Shown: one piece after another, positions 11,081 through 22,621 of the stretch
How positions within the stretch are numbered: the first letter of the stretch is position 1
Layout: every line of letters starts with the position of its first letter
DNA from: Sinelater perroti
Lineage: Eukaryota > Arthropoda > Insecta > Coleoptera > Elateridae
Assembly (NCBI GenBank): GCA_036346155.1
Contig: JARFIY010000299.1
Location: 2,345,501-2,409,500 of the forward strand
Direction: 5' to 3'
Length of the DNA: 64,000 nucleotides
Translations under genes and position numbers: made by a program
Notes under the pieces: generated by a model
Told to the model about the DNA's origin: nothing
The model's input: the letters and a program-made list of their open reading frames with translations, nothing else
Databases searched by the model: none

Positions 11081-13300
11081 TAGTCCTCAGAATTTATTTC
11101 GTTTTCTATAAACTTTTTCCACTCCTTTCTTTTTGCTATGGTTTATGCTTGACCCATCATGAGCCCTTCGCCTTCTCTATGTCTCGATTCCATAATGTTT
11201 TTGTGTTCTTCTATTCTTCTTGGTGTGACTTTTACCTTACTACTTTTAAGTAGTCGCTTATGGTATCAGTATCAGTAGCAGTGCTCAATCTCTTTTATCA
11301 CTAGTTGTATCCGTAACTGTTCTCTTATAATGTAATTTTTATATGATTTCTTCTTTTGACTCCTAACACTCCTCTTAAATATTTCATTTTTATACTTTGG
11401 ATCTTGCTATTTAGTCTTTCCATTAACATCCATGTTTCGCTGACGAATATTAGTATAAGTATAAATAAGATTTTTTATACGCTCATTTTTGCTTTTACAG
11501 AAACTTCCCTCTCTCCCAGGAAACTATTATTGAAACTGTGATACACTTTTGGCGCGCTCTCTATTCCGTCAGTAATTTCCACTTCATAATTTCTCTTATT
11601 GTCGAATCGTTCTCCCAAGTATTTGAAGATATCGACTTGTTCTCTTACCTTTCATTGTTAACCTTTATATTTCCCCCCCTAACTTTTTTTGTTTTCTCCT
11701 CATTTATTTTTAGTTTATTTTCATCTAATTTCTCATTTCATATCTATGAGTTTTTCTGTAATTCCCATTCATTTTTCGCAAATATAACAAGATTTAATAT
11801 ATTCGTTTTTTTTCCTCGCTTCTTTTATTATATCGTCAGTTATAAGGTTAAACAAGGTTAAACTAAAACACCTTCTTGCCTTACCGAGAAATAGCTGCAC
11901 GTTGTTTGTTCTCTTATCAGTTTAATTTCAATTTTCCTATTAATCAAACTTTCTTCTATACCATATTTGATGTTCTGTCAGTGCCCTTTTCAGATCACGA
12001 AAATCTAGGTATATTTCATCATTTATTCTTCCTGCCACTGTAAAATCGTAAAAAATATGATCTTGTACTTTTCCACTTCTTCTAGCGGGTGTTCCAGCTC
12101 CCGGTTTACTTTTAATTCCAAGATTCTTTCGCATACATTTGACGCTATACTCAGTGAATTAATTCCTCGAAAATTGTTTGAAGTCTCTTCTATCACCTTT
12201 CTTGTATATTGACACAATAACACCTATCCCCCAATCTTTCGATACACTCTTTTCTTCCTATGATATATTACATAGTTTTGTTAACATCTCTACACCTTTT
12301 GCGCCCATTCTTGACCTCTTCTAGTTGTATTTCTTCTATATTGTAAGCTGTTTCTTTATTATTTTCTCTATTCAATAGATTTCCAAAATATTTTCTCTAT
12401 CTTACATTTATATCTTCTTCATCCTTAGTGTGCTTAATTATTTCATTTTTGGTTTGTATAGAACAATTTTTGATTTGTATGGAAATCCGTTTTTATTTTC
12501 CTCCTAAACTTTTCTCAGGTTTCTCTTTTTGCTTCTAATTCAATGTCTTTTCCATTTTTCTCTCTTCAATTTAACTTCTTTCTTGCCATTTCCATTCCAC
12601 TATCCTGTTTGCTTTTTATTTCCCTATTTCCGTTCCAGCACATATATTTGTTTCTGTACTAATAGGGATATTGCTGAAGGTGTCCAGCTTTTTGTACATT
12701 ACAAATTATATTATTTCTTGTCTTGTCTATCATTTTTTGACTTTTCCGCTAGACTGTTCGCTACTTCTCTTTTCATTAGTCTGTAAGTCTATTGTTTTCC
12801 TGCTAATGCTGATTTATTGCTATTATTGCCCGCTTCCCCCATCTATTATCGCCTTCGCTTTTAAGAGGTAACAATCACTATTTATCTCTGATCTTATGGA
12901 TCTGACGTATTTCCTGTTCCGTCTTTTATTTTATTATACACCAAACTCCTCTTTTTGTCCTTGTTTGTAACCCCGCTTAATATTATCATGTAATATCATC
13001 CTCCAATTTTGAGGCCCTATTTCCTTTAATTTTAGTTTCTGTAACTATTTATATCTCTTTCTTCAAATTCCTTAGCTAATTTTTTTCTTTGTCATTTATG
13101 TTGCGAAATTTATTTCTAGTACACCCTTTTCATGCCGTCTCGTTGCCCTATTTTTCTTCTCCCTACTTTCTGCTAACAGTTTTTGGAGTATTGTATTTGC
13201 TCCCTTTATAATACCAACTCTCCTTCATCCTTTCCCCATACTAGTCTTGGTCATCAATAATTTTTTATTTTCTTTCCCTTCTTCTCTTCTTAAACAGCTT
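11080..13300 (-). pseudogene. Non-LTR endonuclease/reverse transcriptase pseudogene
   Basis: The plus strand is T-rich because an A-rich coding strand lies opposite. Reading the minus strand, the order is: an endonuclease-end block with SEINSDCYLLKAK (about 12900-12850); WGIGVIVSIYKKGDRR (about 12236-12190); NNFRGINSLSIASNVCERIL (about 12190-12115); DHIF and YLDFRDLKRAL (about 12050-11980); VIFAKNEWELQKN (about 11790-11745); LKINEEKTKK (about 11717-11690); VDIFKYLG; and RRNHIKIT near 11350-11330. This is the common arthropod endonuclease/reverse transcriptase family often annotated as RTE-like. The catalytic ADD block is deleted and frameshifts are frequent. Confidence 0.75.
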
Positions 13301-13470
13301 TCTTAATTCTTCCTTACATATCTCTTCCCTTTGCTTCCAAATCATTATTAATGAATATCTTCCTTTCCTTCCAGTTTTTTAATGTATTTTTGTTTTCGTG
13401 ATATTTGTTTTTCATTTTTTCGTAGATTTCCACGAAGCACGTTACCCTTAATTCTAGTCTTACTTTACTT
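13301..13470. other. T-rich junction, no gene seen
   Basis: This short T-rich stretch may be the decayed 5' end of the minus-strand retroelement. No further signal is visible. Confidence 0.3.
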
Positions 13471-14164
13471 ATAAACGAGGATTAGCACATGTCATGGCAA
13501 ATATATTTTTCAAAAGTAAGAGATGTTATCAAAGATATCGTATGTCTCAAAGAAATAGCGCATTCATAGTGGGTGATGTGATGTTCTGTAATTGCACAGA
13601 GAACAATGTCAAATCAGTTGTCAGTAAACTACCGTGCGAGAATACAAGGGTAACTGGAAAATTTAAAATATACAAATGAAAAGAAAAGGAATAGACGAAA
13701 TGTACGGGAATTTAACAGCATTGTGCTCATGTTCATAAAGAAAGTTGACATAACATTACAGGTTTCATAATACAGAATTATCCTGCCCGTTGCCGGTCGC
13801 TGGTTGCTTCGCGCTCTCACTAAAATTCTGATACCCACCTCGCGACTATTTAGTATGGAAAAGGTTTATTCCCATCAACTTCTACCAATTCTCTGTGAAA
13901 TTTTTGATTTTTCTGCTACAAAGAACAGCTATTTTAATATACGAACGCTGTTCTACTCGGATCACATCCATTTTGCAGGGAAGTTAACTGACAACTAATT
14001 TATCATTGCTCTCTGTGCAATTACAGAACATCACAGGGCTATTTTGTGTTCTGTATTCACTCTATGAATACACGTCTTTCTCGAGGCATACATTTTGTGG
14101 CACCATCTCTTAACTTTGAAAAAAAAATAGTTGCTATGAATTATGCCACAATTCTCGTATTTAT
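13471..14164. mobile_element. Foldback/MITE element with long inverted repeats
   Basis: The left arm (13471-13640) and right arm (13976-14164, inverted) match over roughly 170 bases. Twenty-five bases around gttctgtaattgcacagag are identical, and the rest carries scattered mismatches plus one block of about 20 bases missing from the left arm. The 335-bp middle has no ORF of note. A third, unpaired arm of the same family (33680-33755) sits in a Vha44 intron. Such long terminal arms around a non-coding core fit a foldback or non-autonomous DNA transposon. No clear target duplication was found. Confidence 0.75.
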
Positions 14165-14559
14165 TTTTTTTTCGAATTTCACTCACTACCACGCACCATC
14201 ATTCAATCACATTTATCAGAATGTTTTTAAAACCCCAAAATATTACTAAAGTTCATTTGATGTCCATTGTTCCCATCGAGTTTAATTTTGACTTTGAAAA
14301 GCAAAAAATGGCGTTGAAAAACAGAGGATGATTACAGTTTAAAACTTAAATACAATGCAGGTAGCGAGAAAAATGCTGCAATATGGTATATTCTAAGTTA
14401 TTCCTATAACATTGGCAATATCCGTATAGCAAGCTTTATGTGCCGGTAACCTTTTAATATTTTTCACATATTTTGGCAATGTCATTGAAAGACAATATAA
14501 AACATTTATTATCTTCACGTACATTCTACAACATCTAACATATTGAACCATTTAAAGAT
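14165..14559. other. AT-rich spacer, no gene seen
   Basis: I see only short ORFs and A/T runs between the foldback element and SINE copy 1. Confidence 0.4.
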
Positions 14560-14830
14560 TTGAGTCTGAGGCACCAGTATGGTCGCGCGGTCGAATCGCT
14601 TAACTGAGATACGGACGGACCCGGGTTCAATCCCGGGCTTAGATCCCACTCAGTCAGTAAAAATGACTGAGTACCTGCGTCCATTTCGAACACGGAATAA
14701 TGATGCGGTCGTCTAAACACTTGTCCATGGCCCCGCATCAGAACTTGATACGCGCGAGCGGACAGTAAGAGTAAACATATCAGTGAGCACAGGGACAATT
14801 TTTCACCCGCCTTCCCTCAAATTTTTGCAA
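14560..14830 (+). mobile_element. tRNA-derived SINE, copy 1
   Basis: The head contains a pol III B box, ggttcaatccc (about 14624-14634), within cgggttcaatcccggg, and an A-box-like tggtcgcgcggt upstream. The body then reads actcagtcagtaaaaatgac and gtacctgcgt, and gcggtcgtctaa, which recur at the same spacing in copies 2 and 3 (34097 and 56654). The 3' end differs from the other copies and no target duplication is clear. A true tRNA gene is excluded because the acceptor stem cannot form and the body continues for 200 bases. Confidence 0.75.
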
Positions 14831-15386
14831 TATGTAACAATACGTATATATTTTTATTATATAAACGTATAAATTTTTAATTGGATCGGCATTTTTCCTG
14901 GATCGGGAACGTGGAACAATTTAACTTACAGTCGAAACTCCCTTTGGCGGAACAAACCAAATGGTCGTGGTAGACGCGATTTTTGCGTTCGGCAATGCAG
15001 CGGCCCGGTAGACGCAGCCGCCCGGCCATTCGGCAAGAAGCAAGAGCGGCCCCGAGTACGAGCACGAGCTTCCTCGTGTAAATTAAGCGCTCAGAGCGCG
15101 GCCACGCCAAATTTCATCAGTCATCTTTGTTTACTTTCCATTCAAATCAAAAGCTGGGGAGCACGTCATATTTCATTGTTTACTTTCTGTTCAAATGTGT
15201 AGATAGATAATATTCCATATTCTTCTCTGTATATTTCTTAATATTTACTAATATAAAATTCGGGTCAGATTTTATTTGCGATTAAAAAAGTAATATTTAA
15301 AATTTGTACTTCGTTTTAAGCAACTAACATCCTTTGTATGAACTCTATGTACAAATAGCAATGTCTAATACGTATCTTTCTTTCAG
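14831..15386. other. GC-rich island, then AT-rich intron-like sequence
   Basis: Between 14930 and 15110 the sequence is clearly more GC- and CpG-rich than its surroundings, but no exon with good splice sites or a known domain reads through it on either strand. From 15120 onward it is ordinary AT-rich sequence ending in a pyrimidine-rich splice acceptor (ctttctttcag) at 15376-15386. Confidence 0.4.
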
Positions 15387-15482
15387 ACGGAATACAAGTA
15401 CTGCTACGACCTCGTCCTGCATTACGTCCTGCACTACTTGAACAAGGATTTGAAAGAGTTGAAGGTCCTGCTGAACAAATAG
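15387..15482 (+). CDS. Terminal exon resembling end of a tyrosine phosphatase
   Basis: A strong acceptor at 15386 opens a frame of 31 codons that starts TEYKYCYDLVLHYV and ends in TAG at 15480-15482. Codon choice is GC-rich (ctg, gtc, tac, aag), very unlike the AT-rich surroundings, which marks real coding sequence. The pattern T..Y.[FY]CY....HY resembles the last conserved block of protein tyrosine phosphatase domains, as in receptor-type insect PTPs, with two residues fewer before the Tyr. I infer a last exon with a short charged tail. No other exon of this gene was found upstream, so the intron before it would exceed 15 kb. The identity is uncertain. Confidence 0.5.
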   Translation, partial: TEYKYCYDLVLHYVLHYLNKDLKELKVLLNK

Positions 15483-16115
15483 AGATATATTTTGTATCGA
15501 AGTTTATTCCAGTGCCAAATTCGCAATCATCTGTGTTTCTAAAGTGTAATATGTATTATAAGGCAGAAACTTTATAAACAGCAATGTACTATACTTGTTA
15601 TTAATATACAATACTTTGTACACTCCTATAAAATACTGAGAAATATTTTTGCTGTTTATATTTTTGTTACGTAGCTGCTACGGGAGCACCCGCAATTGTC
15701 ATGTAAGGCGCACTCTTGGCGAAGGTTCTTTTACCCTAGAATAAATCGTTTTATGGTCTGCAGTTGAATTAAAGTCGAGTTGGTCACGAATCTGGCCTGC
15801 ATTTTTATTTCGCGTATGACATCCTTAGATTAATCGAGTTAATGATAAAGGCAAGTTTAAAATTGGTTGAACGTAGTAAAAATGAAAAAAAATTTATATA
15901 AAGCATTCCAGCTTGTGGTACACTTGATTTAACTATTAGAAATATGTGTAAATTTTTAAAGTAAAGCTAATCAATTCATGTGTTGAAAAAGTCCCCACAT
16001 AATCAAGGTTATACAAAATGGTGAAAAACTCCCATCCTAATTTCGAAGGAAGATTATGAAGCAAAAGATGGCCTGAAGATGAGGAAAGTGATTTTATAAG
16101 ATGCAAGTAATCGAA
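15483..16115 (+). other. Probable 3' UTR and intergenic AT-rich sequence
   Basis: This follows the stop codon of the 15387-15482 exon. An aataaa word at 15741-15746 is a possible poly(A) signal. I see no ORF or repeat that I can name. Confidence 0.35.
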
Positions 16116-16119
16116 AAGT

Positions 16120-16500
16120 TTTGTTTAGAACAGTCCTTAATAGCTAACGTGTGGTAGGCGAACGGAGAACTTTCGCTGTCGAAGCGTACATTCAGAACAA
16201 CATGCCTTTTGGACGCCTCGAGCCTCAACCACCGATTGAAAATCGATTTTGTGGGGCATAGAAAACTTCAAAAGTGCTGGTTCTGTACTGAGAATATGAG
16301 GAGCAAAATATCAAAATGCGCGAACAACAAAAAATATCGATACAGTATGACGTTCCATTTTGCAGTCTCCGAGGCGATCTGCGCGTAAGCATGCCCTTGC
16401 TCTTCGCTTATCTGTATTACGAATTTTGCATGAAGATCTTCTTTTTCATCGACACAAGATGGTTGCTTTACACAAATTTTAAACGTGGTTGATAAAATCG
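16120..16500 (+). pseudogene. DUF4817-type transposase, N-terminal fragment
   Basis: The plus strand encodes RTFAVEAYIQNN (about 16163-16200), the opening of the DUF4817 helix-turn-helix found in a mariner-related insect transposase family. Further on it reads PRRSARKHALALRLS (about 16366-16412) and LRILHEDLLFHRHKMVAL (about 16414-16467), the second DNA-binding part. The catalytic domain is absent and the region between the blocks is out of frame. This is a dead fragment. The same family gives the pieces at 4850, 39500, 55840, 59480 and 61120. Confidence 0.65.
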
Positions 16501-16799
16501 TCTGGAAATGTTTGGAAACTTCTTAAAAAGCGTGCTACGTGACGTTGTTTTCTTCGCCGACAAAGGAAGATATCGGAATACGTTAATAAACAAAACTATT
16601 GTTATTAGAATGATAACAACACATAAGATATCCATAAAAAGCCCCTCCATAGCAAACGTTTTACTATTTGGTGAGCGATGAGTAAAGTTGGGGTCATGGG
16701 CCCTTACTTTATAGAAGAGAGGGACCGATGGCTTAGATTCTGGATATAAAGTGGAGGGTAACAAAGTCACGCGCACTTAGGTCTCAATTGGGCCCATTC
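16501..16799. other. Spacer, no gene seen
   Basis: A 102-codon minus-strand ORF overlaps this spacer, but its composition and lack of splice or domain signals make it look like chance. Confidence 0.35.
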
Positions 16800-19060
16800 T
16801 ACTACCTCCGCCGCCGCCTCTCCCCGTGCGCTTATCAGTCAAGCCAACCAATCCATTAGATGAACTTGAGGATATCCTTCAGAGGGGTAATGCAGATGCT
16901 GGCCATGCTAGGCCAGAACTTCCCCAACTGGAATCCTCTATTTGGAGCAAGCGCAGGACATTCTCAAAGGACGTGCTCTGCCGCCTTGTCCTCTAAATTG
17001 CAGCCTTAGTCAGTATGAGGCCCATTCTGTACATATGCTTTTTCAGTTTAGTGTGTCCTAATAATATTCCTACTACAAATCGCGTTTGCCTCTTGACAAT
17101 TGCTTACAGAAGTCAGCCATCTTCGTCGTTTGATTTTGAATAGCCAACCTTACTTGTTACAAATCTTCATATTGACCCAGCTACTAAAATGTCGATTATG
17201 AGTTTTTTGATTTATTAGTGTGCAGAGTGCAACTGATGATAGTGGGAGTGCTGGCTCAGGACCACAGAATGGTTGTTCTAAGCCTTGCCTTGTCATACTA
17301 TCTGCGCGCTCGTTACCATATAAGTCAGAATACCCTCTAACCCAAACGAATTCCAGGACATCCTTTGTCGCGACTTGATCAAGAGTAGTCCGGCACTAGA
17401 GGAATATTCCAGATACAACTTTGTAGCTGTTCAATATTAGTAAATCAGCTGAGCTATCGCTAGCAATTCTGGTTGTTTTGTTCTTAATGTTCCTTTCAAG
17501 AATTACATTTGCACCTTATGGCCAATACTTCCACTTCAAAGAGTGTGATTAGTTTGCCTCATGCTATGTTTATTTGGAGGTTAGAAATCTGAATCTTACC
17601 CGAGTGAGGGGTTTTAAACCCATTTATGAATATGGTTATATTTGGTTCGGTTGCCTCTTCAGCACTCAAAAAGATTCTGAAGAGCTTCCTAAATTTATAG
17701 ATGAGTGAAAAGAAATCCATCTTTTCTTCTAAAAAAGGAATGCTTTGTACGGCCCCCCTTAGAATCCGATGGTGTCTTACCTCTTCTCCTTTGTCGTTCC
17801 AAATTCATTTTGAACGCATTGGTCCCGTGATACTCATATACGCCAGTCTTTGAAAATGTTAGATCTTGGTTGCTGCAGTGACCTATCTGGTTCCAGGCCA
17901 CCAGACCAGTGCACCATAACATAGCATAGGTCTAATTATGGCATGTGTACAGCCTTTGGTGAGGGGCCCCAAAGTTTGCTCGTTGCACGTGCCAAAATGC
18001 TATGCACGCTATTTCGGTTTTAACCACTATATTCCTTCCCCAATGCAGATGTTTGTTAAGCATAACTGTTAGCTACTTGACTTCATCTGAATAGGTAAGG
18101 GATGTTTAAAACAGTCTAGGCACTCTATGGACTTCGACCTTCCTTTTTTCGTAAATAGTATCATTTCTGTCTTGGAGGGGTTTGCTTCAAAGTTGTAAAG
18201 CACTTTTTCGTACTTGCCAGTGAGCAAGATAGTTCTGTCGTCGGTATAACCTATTGTATAAAATCTTTCATCATTGATTTGCTTAAGAAGTTATGTACTA
18301 CTAGATTCCATAGTAGGGGTTCCCTGAGGGGAAGCTCTATATACTGTGCCCCTAATGGTCTTATTTCCTACGGTAATCTGTACAGCTCTGTAATACTAAA
18401 GTTGCAGAATCCACTCTCGTAGGGTGTCATTTACCCCTCGTTGCCGAATAGCTGTATCAATACTATCGAAGGTCGGATTGTCAAAGTCGCTCTCTATGTC
18501 AATAAATAAGACCAGGATGAATATTTTGTTATCCAGCGATCTTTCTATCCACCCTACTAGTAAGTGTAGTGCAGATTCCAGATACCTCCCTGAGACATAT
18601 GAATGCTGATTAGACTGTATTGGACTAGTTGCTAGTGCACTATCTCTTATTTCTTTATCACAGTATCTTTAGAAGGAAAGACATAAGGCTGATTGGACGA
18701 TGAGATTTGGGCTGAGAAATGTGCTTACGGCCTGAGTTTAGAATAAAGCCTACTTTTAGTTTCCTCCAAATCTTGGGGATGTACCTTAAGGTCTCTAAAG
18801 ATTTGCAAAAGGTGTATTAGGTAGGTAGGTATATTAGTATAATGGTAGCATTATATTCAGCAATGCAAAAGAGCTGAAAATATGCCATACAACCCTAACG
18901 ATTTAAAGGATTGAAAAGACTTAATTGCCCAAATTTCTTTATCTTCATCTACCACATGGCTGACTACTTCCAAATCTTCCTCGGTGGAAGTGGAATTAGG
19001 AGTTTCGCCCCTCATGGGCAGATTTCCGAATTGGAAGTCAGGGATGTGCATAAGACAAAC
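16800..19060 (-). pseudogene. I-type retrotransposon ORF2 pseudogene (RT + RNase H)
   Basis: Reading the minus strand from 19050 downward gives AIKSFQSFKSLGLYGIFSALL (RT entry block), HRPISLMSFL (about 18720-18690), FIDIESDFDNPTFDSIDTA (about 18510-18455), IGYTDDRTILL (about 18262-18230, both catalytic Asp kept) and FEANPSKTEMILFTKKGRS near 18195-18140. A degenerate RNase H and a C-terminal cysteine region run down to about 16810. The blocks align with the plus-strand element at 22094-27093 but are too diverged to be a simple duplicate. ORF1 and the endonuclease are missing, so the copy is 5'-truncated. Many stops and frameshifts are present. Confidence 0.7.
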
Positions 19061-19750
19061 ACTCGATTTGAACTGATATACTTAATTGATCGAAAACGTA
19101 TAGGTATAGTTAAATAACTATCCAATGAAGCTTCATACTAAGTTATTCATGTAGTACTACATGTGCAGTTGGTAAAACAAAAGACCATGGAAAAAGACAA
19201 TCAAGAGCAGTGATAAACCGCGTGGTTTCTTTGGAGGAGGAGTGATTGTTCTGGACATCCACACGAGATTCGTAGCCGTGTATCAAAACGCAACATCAAG
19301 TCGCAAAACTGTGGTTCGCTAGATATTGAAGTTTAAAGAGGGTAAAGGTAAAGAAAACGCTAATTTGTAGAATGGCAACACATTGAAACCCTCTTTCCAA
19401 CAAACCACAGAGGGGATTTTTTTACTCCAAAACAAATTGCAATTATTTTATTGAATTAGGAAAAGATTTCGGCACCGAGAGAAATGAATATGCATCGTAT
19501 TGTTTCAATATCATAATGCGCGATCACCATTGCCATTCTGCAGAATCTTAAGTACGCCATGCTGTCCCATGCTGTGCCATGCTCCGTATGCGCCGAACTT
19601 GTGTCGAACGACTACGCTCTGTTTCATGAATGCGTAATGCGTGATAAGTTCTCCTCCAACGTTAAGCTTCAGTCAGCTGTTCACATGTGGTTCACCCAAT
19701 ACCTAAAGAACAGATAGAGTAATTTTACGAAAACTATCAGAGACATTAAA
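19061..19750 (+). pseudogene. Possible mariner-type transposase remnant
   Basis: From 19555 to 19720 the plus strand reads PYAPNLC in one frame and SNDYALFHECVMRDKFSSNVKLQSAVHMWFTQ in the next, with a one-base shift. This resembles the last catalytic-Asp block of mariner transposases (pYSPDLaPsDY.LF...). The segment upstream (19120-19500) has no block I can place. It is an old remnant, and the family call rests on one conserved region. Confidence 0.4.
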
Positions 19751-22082
19751 GGAAATATCTTTAATGAAATGCGCTTCTTACTAATAAAAGGTTAGTGAGT
19801 AGAAAACAATTATAGTAATAATCATTTCTGAACCCCAAGTAAATTCATAAAAATAAAGATTAAAATGATCAAAAATCTTCAGTTGCTGCAATTGCCAGTT
19901 ACGTCAAAATACATAAACCTATAACACTGCAGACATTAGCGCTCAAGTTAGTGCTCAGAAAAACCATACTCTCTTACTCATCACGACACAATAGTAGCCA
20001 GCACAACAATGCAACTACTCTAAGATCGTCCAAGTATAGCGATTATCTTAATGATATAATAGGATAGAGAAATTTTGGCTTAATCACCTAAAGCACAAAA
20101 ACCTTTGTCATCAGTGATTAAACTCAAGGTATACACCTTCTTTCAAAATATTACCAGACTCCTTGACAACAAATTCTTTCCCCCAAATTCCTGAAATTAT
20201 AGAAATTGCTTCTAATGTTACCAAGCTAAAATGAGAAAACAAAAATTAAATGTTTATTAATTGCAAAAGAAATAAATTACAATTAATTTCACAAAGTACA
20301 TACCTACCTCAAAATTTAGAACATCAGTACTCAATATTAATATGATACAAGAAAATGAAAGCATTAATTGAATTTAATTAGTAATTGAAGTAAACACAGC
20401 GAGGTTTGTGGGTTGCACTAAAAGTTATTAAGAACACTACTTATGTTATGAAGTTTTCTGTATCATAATAGAAAAGTAAATATATTAAAGAAAAAACCTA
20501 AAGAAACATCTATATACAGGCTTACTAGCTATAAAAAACAGATTTCTCAAAAAAAAGTTATTTTCTGCAGTACTATAAAATGACTTTTCAAAACATAAAC
20601 TAAACGTAGCAGAATATTTAGCTGATGTATTTAATTTAGAGTTAAAGCATATTTCTGATCTTTGATCTTGCGTCATACAATAAGCTATAAAACATCCTGT
20701 GAGAGTGCACATGTAGGGTTACATCAACATGTGTGGTTTTTGGCAAGTCGTTTATTGATACGGACGCTGAACGCCCAACTTATGGTCAGCTTGTACAGAA
20801 AAACACTTATCGTCAGTGAAAAACTGGTTTGGTGATAGAAGAATCATATAGATCTTGTAGAAAGACAATGACTTTGTACTATATGAGAATTAATGACATC
20901 ACTTTTTCATTTGGACGATTATGAAGGAGAAACTCCATAGTCGGTGTAAGTTCCACTCAAGCAGCTTTGTACAAACATAAAAAATATGAGTCTTTGCCAA
21001 CTGGTTAAGCACAAAACTTGATTAGAAGCATACCATGATGTCGGGAAATAATAGACAATGCTGGAGACTGAACTCCTTATTAATAGGTTTGCGTATTAGT
21101 ACATCTAATCCATATTTATACAAATTTAAAGTTTCTTTTTTTATTATTCAGTCGTTTTATTAAGCTATAGATCTGTTTTTCCTATACAAATTATACATAC
21201 TGAATGGCAGCAATACGGCATAAAGACAACATTATGATATTCTAGAATTTTTGCTAAACTAGAAGTGGCATCTCCATATCTTAACAAAAACACTAAGAAA
21301 GAGGAGGCTCAGCCTAAACTACTAAGGTTGTCAAGGAGCTACAATTCGTCAGCAAATAAAACAGCCAACTTACAACAATTAAACTTAAGGCAATCGGCTT
21401 GCAAATATGGTTGCCACGTATTTTATGCTCTCTGATTTTCCCTTCATCTCAGCCCACACTGCTGCTTCCCTTCAATGTCTGCTAAGCCACCCACCCACCA
21501 GTTATGCATCTCAATTTCACCATTTAAGTTTAAATAGCTGCACCTGTAGGAAACCTATCCTTTACACAGCATCAAAATACTCATGACTTTGAGATATAAA
21601 ATGAAAAATTATTAAAGATAAAAATTACATTTTGTTTTTGTTGAAATAATTTTGTTGTTTAACTATAGGGTTGGGGGGAGTCATAATGGTATTACTGTCA
21701 GAGTTACATAAGCATGAAATAGAAAAAAATGTCATATATACGGCTCTACAGCTTCTTGGCATTAGCCCACAAAATTATTTAAAGACTGGAGATCTAGAAA
21801 ACTATCAAAGGTCAGAAAGGTCACATTCAGTTGAGTCTGTTTAGGCATTCAAAGCTATAAATTCCAAAATTAACAAAATCCTCTTTCGATACGCGTAAGA
21901 GATGTCTTGCAAAATCCAAATTTCTCATATTATTAAACAAAACCTACAATTAGCTGCTTAGAAAAGACAGCAGATATTTGCTAACAAACTCTTTAAAGAA
22001 AGGTAGAAAAGAAAAATGAAAAAAATTATTACCGCATATGCCAGAGAAAATTTCAAATTTTAAATGAAAATATCTTGACAGT
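19751..22082. other. AT-rich intergenic stretch, no gene recognised
   Basis: This holds short ORFs only, the longest being 75 codons on the minus strand at 20485-20712. A minus-strand stretch near 20812-20745 faintly recalls a transposase DE block (FFTDDKCFSV), but nothing around it confirms that. No splice-supported exon or RNA gene is visible. Confidence 0.4.
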
Positions 22083-22093
22083 AAAAGAATCCA
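22083..22093. repeat. Target-site duplication, left copy
   Basis: The sequence aaaagaatcca recurs at 27094-27104, directly after the A-run of the I-type element. The four leading A residues of the right copy could belong to the tail, so the firm match is gaatcca plus A residues. Confidence 0.65.
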
Positions 22094-22621
22094 GCACTAC
22101 CAGCTGAACTGAACGGCTATAAACGCTGTGGAGTCTCATGCCAAGGTAGTGCAGCCGAGTTGCTTAGGCCTTGCACTCACTGCCTAACAACGAGGAAGAC
22201 CGTTGGGTATCACTGACTTGAACAATGATATGCCGTCCTAGAGATTGCATCCTTCTCGTGGTGGCCCTGTTGTAACTGAACTCTGCGGATTTAGACTGGA
22301 AAGTCTACATTCTCCAACCCAGCTGTCGTGTCGTGGCTAAGGGTCTGCACTTGAGCTAACGATGCCGATATACCATACATGGGTATGTCTGCTGTAGACA
22401 TGTATTACGGGGGATATCTGTGCGGAGGATCTTGGCTTAACCTCCCGGATCAAGAGATAACCTCAATAAAAATCCTAAAAACCACCGTAGTGAGACCACG
22501 CCAACGGTATGCGTGGCTGCATAGAAGATCAGCCCCTACTAGATCCTCCCTTGGGCAACGGGCGCCCCCAATTGTATATAGCCATTAACTTTTATAATGT
22601 TTCATACTCGTTGGATTAAAT

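Noticed and set aside
11538..11861. A 107-codon plus-strand ORF rich in Phe, Ser and Ile
   Set aside because: It is the T-rich complement of a minus-strand reverse transcriptase pseudogene, not a membrane protein gene.
14580..14650. A possible tRNA gene, from the B-box-like ggttcaatccc
   Set aside because: No acceptor or anticodon stem can be drawn and the same sequence recurs as the head of a longer SINE at 34097 and 56654.
20745..20815. A transposase DE block (FFTDDKCFSV) on the minus strand
   Set aside because: Only one weak block, with no supporting motif on either side within 1 kb.
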